Shown here in pieces: positions 1 through 5,700 of a DNA stretch of 6,258 bases; position 1 is the stretch's first letter; each line of letters starts with the position of its first letter. The position numbers and the translations under genes were made by a program. Below the pieces are notes generated by a model that had not been told where the DNA came from, ran no database searches, and saw nothing but the letters and a program-made list of their open reading frames with translations. This stretch comes from an uncultured Lachnospiraceae bacterium (GTDB taxonomy: Bacteria > Bacillota > Clostridia > Lachnospirales > Lachnospiraceae), in the NCBI GenBank assembly GCA_902473545.1, contig CABRSG010000138.1, positions 1 to 6,258 of the forward strand, given 5' to 3'.

Positions 1-209
1 ACCGGAAGCTTGTGAAACCGGGGGAAAAGACAACGCCGCTGTTTGAGAGCGTGACGCTTGTCAATTATCTGGAGGGTGAGCTGACGGCTTCAGATATCCT
101 TCAGATTCCCGTCGAGGCGGCCGCTGTGCAGGATCATGTCTGTGAGCCCGGTGCGGCGCTGACAGAAATCTATGAGGTATACCTGGCGGAGGAGAGCGGC
201 AACATTTAG
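1..209 (+). CDS. 3' end of an unidentified protein (partial, 5' truncated by window edge)
   Basis: The frame is already open at base 3 and ends at a TAG at 207-209, giving 68 full codons of the C-terminus. A GTG at 12 could be read as a start. However, there is no room for a visible ribosome binding site and the frame continues upstream, so I treat this as the tail of a longer gene. The visible peptide is acidic and soluble, with no membrane segment. It contains a stretch NYLEGELTASDI followed by IPVEAAAVQDH and a helical-looking end, LTEIYEVYLAEE. I do not recognise the family and assign no function. The gene converges on the AraC-type gene with only 41 bases between the two stop codons. I see no convincing terminator in that gap, so transcripts of the two genes may overlap. 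Confidence 0.6.
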   Translation, partial: RKLVKPGEKTTPLFESVTLVNYLEGELTASDILQIPVEAAAVQDHVCEPGAALTEIYEVYLAEESGNI

Positions 210-250
210 TAAAACCGCATTGCGAAGGGGAGGAAGAGAAACCTTTGATC

Positions 251-1132
251 CTACTTTGCCCGATACTCGTTCGGACTCATCTGATAACGCTCTTTAAATT
301 TCCGGCAAAAATAGCCGGCACTTGTAAAGCCTGTTTCCAGCGCGATCGCGGAGACAGGTTTTCTTGTTGTATAAAGAAGGTCGGCTGCCTGCGCGAGCCG
401 GTACTGGATAAGATATGATACGGGCGAGCAGTGAATGCCTGTCTGGAAAATCTGCAGCGCGCTGCTCTTGCTGATGGAAGCGGCGTCGGCGATTTTCTGC
501 AGGGTAAGCTCCTCCTGGTAATGGTCGTGTATGTACTGCATCATAATCTGAAGACGCGCCTGGCGATGGTCTAATTGAGGAAGCGTCCCGGAATTTGCGG
601 AGATGCTGAGGTTTTTAAGCAGGATATCCCACAGATTAAAAAGCAGACGCAGCGTGGAAAATTCTGCACCTTCCTCCTGCTCCTGCATATGATAGATCTG
701 TGAGAGAATATCCAGAATTTCCTTCTGCCAGGCGACCTTTGGGGAGAAAAACTGCCAGGAAATTCCCGAGTGAAGAAGGGGAAGAATGTATTTCCGGTAA
801 ATCAGACTGTTTTCCGCAGCCAGCAGGGAGGGCGAAAATACGATATTCGGTATCCAGGTGCTTGTCTGCGCCTCAAAGCGATGCAGAACACCGCTGTTAA
901 TAAACATGCCGCATCCGGCGGGAACTTCCATCCTGTCAGCCCCGGCACAGCAGATGGCGGTGCCTTCTGTGATAGAGAAGAATTCCAGCTCATGATGCCA
1001 GTGCCAGTCCATGCAGTGAAAATCAAAATCCCAGATATTTTCCATATAATAAGCGAATGGATAGTCGGTATCTCCGTGCTGTACACTTTCATTAAGCGTG
1101 TCGTCAGTTTTAATTGCTGTCCAGATGTTCAT
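251..1132 (-). CDS. AraC-family transcriptional regulator with N-terminal cupin-like sensor domain
   Basis: This is a complete 293-residue protein, the normal length for the one-component AraC/XylS family. It should act in the cytoplasm as a ligand-responsive DNA-binding protein. Residues about 20-100 look like the AraC-type cupin pocket: a His-rich strand (WHWHHELEFF, residues 43-52) and a later turn (VPAGCGMFINSGVLH, 70-84) give the usual histidine and glycine pattern. Residues about 190-293 form the DNA-binding domain. The first helix-turn-helix is near 210-230 (LTLQKIADAASISKSSALQ) and the second near 259-280 (AIALETGFTSAGYFCRKFK), followed by the family hallmark SPNEY at 286-290. The ATG start is supported by a GAGGGG ribosome binding site (complement of 1141-1146) with an 8-base spacer. 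The gene is divergent from the MFS transporter gene, which suggests it controls that gene. The ligand is unknown; a carbohydrate is the family-typical guess. Confidence 0.95.
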   Translation of the reverse strand: MNIWTAIKTDDTLNESVQHGDTDYPFAYYMENIWDFDFHCMDWHWHHELEFFSITEGTAICCAGADRMEVPAGCGMFINSGVLHRFEAQTSTWIPNIVFSPSLLAAENSLIYRKYILPLLHSGISWQFFSPKVAWQKEILDILSQIYHMQEQEEGAEFSTLRLLFNLWDILLKNLSISANSGTLPQLDHRQARLQIMMQYIHDHYQEELTLQKIADAASISKSSALQIFQTGIHCSPVSYLIQYRLAQAADLLYTTRKPVSAIALETGFTSAGYFCRKFKERYQMSPNEYRAK

Positions 1133-1164
1133 GGCGGTTTCCCCTCAATGCCGGAAGTCATAAT

Positions 1165-1177
1165 GCTTTAGTAAAGC
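1165..1177. promoter_or_regulatory. Perfect 13-base palindrome, candidate operator
   Basis: GCTTTA and TAAAGC are exact inverted repeats flanking a single central G. The site lies between the predicted start point of the regulator transcript (near 1186) and the regulator's ribosome binding site, where a bound repressor would block transcription. It could serve autoregulation or another regulator. AraC proteins more often bind direct repeats, so the binding partner is uncertain. Confidence 0.4.
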
Positions 1178-1192
1178 TGATGGTTTTGCGAT

Positions 1193-1222
1193 ATTGTACC
1201 ATAAATGTGTGATTCTGTGCAA
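1193..1222 (-). promoter_or_regulatory. Probable promoter of the AraC-family regulator gene
   Basis: Read on the minus strand there is a -35-like TTGCAC (1217-1222), an 18-base spacer, and TACAAT (1193-1198). TACAAT is preceded by TG plus one base (1199-1201), making an extended -10. Transcription would begin near 1186, leaving a leader of about 53 bases before the ATG. The -35 matches the consensus only in its first three bases, but the extended -10 can compensate for that. Assigned by eye. Confidence 0.55.
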
Positions 1223-1244
1223 TGATTTTAAAAGAAAAATGAGA

Positions 1245-1250
1245 TATGAT
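1245..1250 (+). promoter_or_regulatory. Candidate -10 element of the MFS transporter gene, with a poor -35
   Basis: TATGAT matches the -10 consensus at five of six positions and would start transcription near 1257, about 43 bases before the ATG. The hexamers 16 to 18 bases upstream (around 1221-1228) do not resemble TTGACA. A good -10 without a -35 is typical of activator-dependent promoters and fits control by the divergent AraC-type protein. That role is inferred from position only. Confidence 0.4.
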
Positions 1251-1268
1251 GTAGCCGTTCAGAGATAT

Positions 1269-1278
1269 CGGATATCCG
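1269..1278. promoter_or_regulatory. Perfect 10-base palindrome in the transporter leader
   Basis: CGGATATCCG reads the same on both strands. It sits between the predicted transporter start point and the AAGGAG ribosome binding site at 1287-1292. It could be an operator half or chance, because short palindromes occur often. Another GATATC overlaps it on the left at 1264-1269, extending the local symmetry. Confidence 0.25.
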
Positions 1279-1299
1279 TCCGGGGGAAGGAGAAAGGTT

Positions 1300-2490
1300 A
1301 TGAAAAATCAATACAACAAAACGATTACCGCCTGCTTTGCGGCGTATATTGTGCAGGCGATCGTAAACAATTTTGTGCCGCTTTTGTTTTTAACGTTCCA
1401 GAAAAGCTACAGCATTCCGCTCTCGCTGATCACGCTGCTCGTTACCTTCAATTTCGGCGTACAGCTTCTGGTGGATCTTTTGTCGGTGGGTTTTGTCGAT
1501 AAGATCGGCTACCGCGCGTCGCTGATTATTGCGCATGTGCTGTCGGCGGCAGGGCTTGTGCTTCTGACGGTTCTGCCGGAGGTGATGCCGTCGCCGTTTG
1601 CAGGTATTCTTATCGCGGTAATGATCTACGCAGTCGGCGGCGGACTGCTGGAGGTTCTGGTAAGCCCGGTTGTAGAAGCATGTCCGTCCGATAATAAAGA
1701 AAAGACGATGAGTATGCTGCATTCCTTCTACTGCTGGGGCCATGTGGGCGTGGTACTCCTGTCCACGGTATTTTTTCAGCTATTCGGCACGCAAAACTGG
1801 AAAATCATGGCGCTCGCATGGGCGCTCGTTCCGGCGTGCAACGCGTATGTATTTACGAAGGTTCCGATTGCAAGCCTGATAGAAGAGGGAGAGACAGGAC
1901 TGAAGATGAATGAGCTTTTCAGAATTAAGATTTTCTGGATTCTTCTGATCATGATGGTCTGCGCGGGTGCGAGCGAGCAGGCGGTCAGCCAGTGGGCGTC
2001 GACCTTCGCGGAGAAAGGGCTGGGCATTTCCAAAACCCTCGGCGACCTGGCGGGGCCGATGGCGTTTGCGATCCTCATGGGAACCTCCAGAGCCTTCTAT
2101 GGAAAATACGGCGATCGCATCAATCTGGATAAGTTTATGATTTACAGCAGCTGCCTCTGCATTCTCGCCTATCTGGGCGTTTCACTCCTGCCGATTCCGC
2201 AGCTCAGCCTGGTGGCGTGTGCAATCTGCGGACTTTCCGTAGGAATTATGTGGCCGGGCACCTTCAGCAAGGCGTCCGCGGCTCTTCCGAGAGGCGGCAC
2301 CGCGATGTTCGCACTGCTTGCACTTGGCGGCGACCTTGGCTGCTCCGGCGGCCCGACGCTGGTCGGCATGGTATCGAGCGCGCTCGGGGATAATCTGAAA
2401 ATGGGTATTCTGGCGGGCATCGTTTTCCCGGTGCTGCTGCTGACCGGCGTGTTGCTCTGCCGGAAAATGGGAAAAGTAAGCGTGCGGTGA
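1300..2490 (+). CDS. Major facilitator superfamily transporter, probably for a sugar or related solute
   Basis: This 396-residue polytopic membrane protein has the usual MFS length. About twelve hydrophobic segments can be drawn: near residues 8-30, 41-63, 74-92, 101-120, 137-161, 167-185, 209-226, 243-261, 280-298, 303-320, 334-356 and 368-388. A polar loop at about 189-208 separates the two six-helix halves. The loop after helix 2 carries GFVDKIGYR (64-72), a version of MFS motif A. The second half has the matching GKYGDR (268-273), as expected from internal duplication. The protein should move a small solute across the cytoplasmic membrane using an ion gradient. Substrate and direction cannot be read from the sequence; pairing with an AraC-type regulator favours carbohydrate uptake. 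AAGGAG (1287-1292) lies 7 bases before the ATG. The gene appears monocistronic, because a terminator follows before the next promoter. Confidence 0.93.
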   Translation: MKNQYNKTITACFAAYIVQAIVNNFVPLLFLTFQKSYSIPLSLITLLVTFNFGVQLLVDLLSVGFVDKIGYRASLIIAHVLSAAGLVLLTVLPEVMPSPFAGILIAVMIYAVGGGLLEVLVSPVVEACPSDNKEKTMSMLHSFYCWGHVGVVLLSTVFFQLFGTQNWKIMALAWALVPACNAYVFTKVPIASLIEEGETGLKMNELFRIKIFWILLIMMVCAGASEQAVSQWASTFAEKGLGISKTLGDLAGPMAFAILMGTSRAFYGKYGDRINLDKFMIYSSCLCILAYLGVSLLPIPQLSLVACAICGLSVGIMWPGTFSKASAALPRGGTAMFALLALGGDLGCSGGPTLVGMVSSALGDNLKMGILAGIVFPVLLLTGVLLCRKMGKVSVR

Positions 2491-2491
2491 T

Positions 2492-2536
2492 GCCCGGGGA
2501 TGAGTGGGCTTCCGCGGCATTTACACCATCCCGGGC
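2492..2536 (+). other. Strong hairpin directly after the transporter stop codon
   Basis: The arm GCCCGGGGATG (2492-2502) pairs with CATCCCGGGC (2527-2536) with one bulged G. A further GTG/CAC pairing (2504-2506 with 2524-2526) sits inside, giving about 13 base pairs around a 17-base loop. No T-run follows on either strand, so it is not a classic intrinsic terminator. It may protect the mRNA 3' end or assist the downstream terminator. Confidence 0.5.
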
Positions 2537-2594
2537 TGAAAAAGAAAAGCGGCAAATAACGCTGCTGCAGAGAAGGCGGCCAGCGGAACAAGGG

Positions 2595-2621
2595 GCAGGA
2601 AGAAATTCCTGCTTTTTGTTT
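2595..2621 (+). terminator. Intrinsic (rho-independent) terminator of the transporter gene
   Basis: GCAGGAA (2595-2601) and TTCCTGC (2606-2612) form a perfect 7-base-pair stem closed by a GAAA tetraloop. TTTTTGTTT (2613-2621) follows directly. Stem, stable loop and U-tract are all textbook. The orientation ends plus-strand transcription about 120 bases after the transporter stop, insulating the next gene. Confidence 0.9.
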
Positions 2622-2677
2622 GTGTAAAAATTGATTATGAAACACATAATTACTTAAAATAAAAAGCATATATTATA

Positions 2678-2706
2678 TTGACAGCATCACAAAAACATGA
2701 TATAGT
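2678..2706 (+). promoter_or_regulatory. Strong sigma-A-type promoter of the large surface-protein gene
   Basis: A perfect TTGACA (2678-2683) is followed by a 17-base spacer and TATAGT (2701-2706), with a TG one base upstream of the -10 (2698-2699) making it an extended -10. An A/T-rich tract lies just upstream. Transcription should start near 2713, giving a leader of about 85 bases. This is the best promoter in the window and predicts high basal expression unless it is repressed. Confidence 0.85.
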
Positions 2707-2727
2707 ATCCATACATTTCAATGAGTC

Positions 2728-2751
2728 CTGGTAGTTCGCCACATTTACCAG
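2728..2751 (+). promoter_or_regulatory. Hairpin in the 5' leader of the surface-protein gene
   Basis: CTGGTA (2728-2733) and TACCAG (2746-2751) are exact inverted repeats around a 12-base loop, about 15 bases into the predicted transcript. No T-run follows, so it is not a terminator. It could be an operator, an mRNA-stabilising stem, or part of a regulatory RNA. I do not recognise a known riboswitch class. Confidence 0.4.
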
Positions 2752-2798
2752 AAGAGTAAAAACGCAGTTGCTATATTGATGAAGGAGGAGACGACGTC

Positions 2799-5700
2799 AT
2801 GAAGTCTGAAAAATTCATGAGACGCCGCATTGCCGCAGGGATTTTGGCGGTGGTGATGGCAATTACTCCCGCCCTCCCTGTGCAGGTGGCAGCACAGGGG
2901 CTGGCGGGAATAGAGACAGGAAAGCAAGATAATATCCAAACGGAGAAAAAAGGAGGAATGAAGGAGAAAAGAAAACAGGAATGGGAGACTGGTAATACAT
3001 CAGGAGCATTTGGTATGGAAACGAAGGACGGCAGTGTGCCGGAAGCAGCCGGTACAGAAGAGGAGACCGGCAGCGCGCCGGAAACAGCCGGCACGGAGGA
3101 GGAGACCGGCAGTGCACCGGAAATAGCCGTCACAGAGGAGGAGACCGGCAGCGCACCGGAAATAGCCGTCACAGAGGAGGAGACCGGCAGCACGCCGGGA
3201 TATTCCGATGCAGAGCCGATGACAGAGGAGACGTCCGGGTCGGAGCAGGAAAATGACAGTGGGGAATCCAATGCGGAAACACCGGGCTTACCGGATGCGG
3301 AAACAGAAACGACAAACACAGAGTTCTGGCATGACAACGGGCAGGATTGGTGGGAAGATACGGACCCGGACACAGAAATGCCTGAGCAATCCGGAAATAC
3401 AGAGGAATTCGGCACGGAGACGGGAGCTGACGCAGAGCCGGGGGACAGAGTTGTACTTGCGGATACAAATGGCGATACAGAGGTATTTATTTTCTTAAAA
3501 GAAGGAGCGTCATTTGCGGAAGATGTGAGCTTCCGGGTACTCTGCATCGCGGATATTATCGGAGAAACGGAAGAAAAAGAAATGCACTGCAAAAAACTGG
3601 AAGATGCTCTGCTTGCCGCATGGCATCAGGCGCTTCCTGAGAAAACAGCGGAAAATGTAAAGACATTTCTCCCATACTATCTGCTGCTTACGGATGCACA
3701 GGGGGAGGAAATAAATTTTCCGGGCGAGGCAGAGATCCGGCTGACGATCTGTGATGAAGATATCTATCAGGCGTTTTGGCAGGCACAGGATTCTGTCGGA
3801 GCTTCTGCCGATAGCGATTGGATGAAATCTTTACACATAGCCTGGCAGGGAAGGAATGACGTGTTTCGGGAAACTCCGGGAAAGCGGATGACACTGGACG
3901 ATGAAAAGCACGCGGTCACGTTTGTTTTTGAAACAAAGGAAACCGGCTGGTTCTCACTTCTGTATGCAGAGGAGGAAGCTGACGCTCCGGAAACGGAAAG
4001 CCCGGACGGGCAGGCGGAAACGCCGGAAGAAGAGGTTAAATCTGAGATGACGGAGGATTTGTCTGAAGCCGGTACAGAAGCCGATACAGAATCCGGGCAG
4101 GAAGCAGACGTTGGACTGGAGAACCTCAAGGGGGTACGGCTACTGGCTGCGCGTGCAGCACTGTCACCGAGCGGAAATCCGGTGACAGCTTCCGGCAGCG
4201 GCTTTCGCCTGATGAGTACCTCCGAGCTGGACGGCGCCTATCGGGCAGCGACCTGGTACAGCGGCATCTCATCCTTTGAACCGTTTAACACCGCAGGGAG
4301 CGCGGTAAAAACGATGACGAAAGCAGACGGAGATATCTATATTTTCTATCCGACCAACGATGCGTCGGCGGGGAAATTCGGCGGCGTCTATCAGAAGATT
4401 TTGTTTAAGGATGGCGTCTGGTATGACCTGAAAATGACGGTTACTGCCTACACAAACAAAACATATGCGGGAAGCGACGGCGGGGAGGTGCCGTCCTATC
4501 CGCCTATGGGATTCAGCCGGAGCAAAATTGCGTGGTATTTCATGCCGACCATGGGTGAATATATAATGAAGATGGAATACTTTAAGCATGATGACGCTAA
4601 GCAGAAGGCAGTTGCAGTGAACAGCCGTTTCCAGTGGTGGGAGATCGACAATTCCCAGAGATTTGGTATCCGCACGGAAACCGGCAGCATAGCGAAGAAA
4701 TTTTACCAGTCGGCGAATTCTACGGTATATTATAAATTACAGGCATCAAAAGCAGACGGGAATACCTATCTGTTTGTGACGGCATCGGGACAGCTTCCGG
4801 CAAACGATACGAGGGGAAATGTGGGATTTGTCCTGAAAAACTGCTCCACTTATTTTGTTGCGATAGGATACCGGGATCATATACAGGACAGCTCAGATTA
4901 CCGCGTGAGTAAGGCAAGCATTGCAAAAAGGAATGAATCGCTGAAAAACGGAAAGCCGGATGAGGTGACGCTTGGCATTGTAAGGCAGTCGGACGTGGAT
5001 GTGCCGGTTCCGATGGATTCCGCATATCCGAAAAAATATGTGTCAAACGACGGCGTTTCCTGGGAACAGACAAATACATTGCCGGAGATCACCTCGGAAT
5101 ATTACTATAAGATCGAGCAATATATTCCGTGGCAGACGCCCAACAATTATTATGAAAAGCTGGTAATTGAGGATGTGCTTCCGGCAGGCGCGGATTATGT
5201 GGGATCAATGAAGATCACCTGTCTGGAAAGCGGAAAAAATGCTGCGGGCAGCTTTCAGTGCGTGCAGAAAAATGATACGGTAAGCATCACGCCCGTTAAT
5301 CTAAAGAGCGCCGCTTTGTACGGGCGGACCTATACCTTCGTGTTTAAGGTGCGGATGGATCCGGAGGAAATAAAACCTACGCAGACAAAGAACACAGCCG
5401 TTTATAAGGTGGCAAACACTGCTGCGCTTGCCAGTAAACACAGCGGGCAGACAGCTGTTTCAATGACATCAAATAAAGTAACCACGCAGGCATCGGTGCA
5501 GCGGACATCGTTTGCAGCGCCGGTGAAGGGGCTGGATCAGTCGGAGAGTGTGCGGGAAAAACAGCTTTCCGATGCGGGGGAAACAATCGTATTCAGCGTT
5601 TTTCAGACAGTACCGCACAATGAAGAAATATGGAAACCGGTACAGATGGTGCTCACAGACGAGCTGGAGCCGTGCATGGAATACATTTCGGCAAAGGTAT

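Larger units (their letters stand above)
2491..2798. other. Intergenic region between the transporter and surface-protein genes
   Basis: This 308-base stretch has no convincing coding sequence. In order it holds the stop-proximal hairpin, a purine-rich GC segment (about 2537-2594) with nothing I can name, the intrinsic terminator, an AT-rich tract (about 2613-2677), the surface-protein promoter, a leader hairpin and an AAGGAGGAG ribosome binding site. The A/T tract just upstream of the -35 could act as an UP element for RNA polymerase. Confidence 0.7.

Noticed and set aside
12..209. A complete 65-residue small protein starting with GTG at base 12.
   Set aside because: The frame is open to the window edge and no ribosome binding site is visible in the 11 available bases, so a truncated larger gene is more likely.
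210..250. Possible terminator between the converging first gene and the AraC-type gene.
   Set aside because: Only a three-base-pair CGC/GCG stem before a short T-run on the minus strand can be drawn, which is too weak to call.
770..1171. Plus-strand open frame of 133 codons opposite the AraC-type gene.
   Set aside because: It has no recognisable domain and overlaps fully a well-supported regulator with motifs in the right order, so it is a shadow.
2169..2669. Long minus-strand open frames opposite the 3' half of the transporter gene.
   Set aside because: They lie opposite a clear MFS gene, are rich in Arg, Pro and Ser, resemble no family, and run through the terminator hairpin. They are consistent with GC-rich antisense noise.
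2728..2751. The leader hairpin considered as a known riboswitch.
   Set aside because: It is a single short stem with no conserved riboswitch core that I recognise and no accompanying attenuator.
3015..3200. The regularly spaced repeats considered as a CRISPR array.
   Set aside because: The units are contiguous with no unique spacers and are in-frame codons of the surface protein, so this is a coding tandem repeat.
2771..3592. A 273-codon minus-strand open frame, rich in Ser, Val and Pro with its own repeated motif, resembling a surface protein.
   Set aside because: It is the antisense shadow of the Glu-rich stalk: the 39-base repeats stay open on both strands and create an apparent repeat protein. 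The plus-strand gene has the promoter, ribosome binding site, signal peptide and domains, and its frame continues far beyond this stretch.
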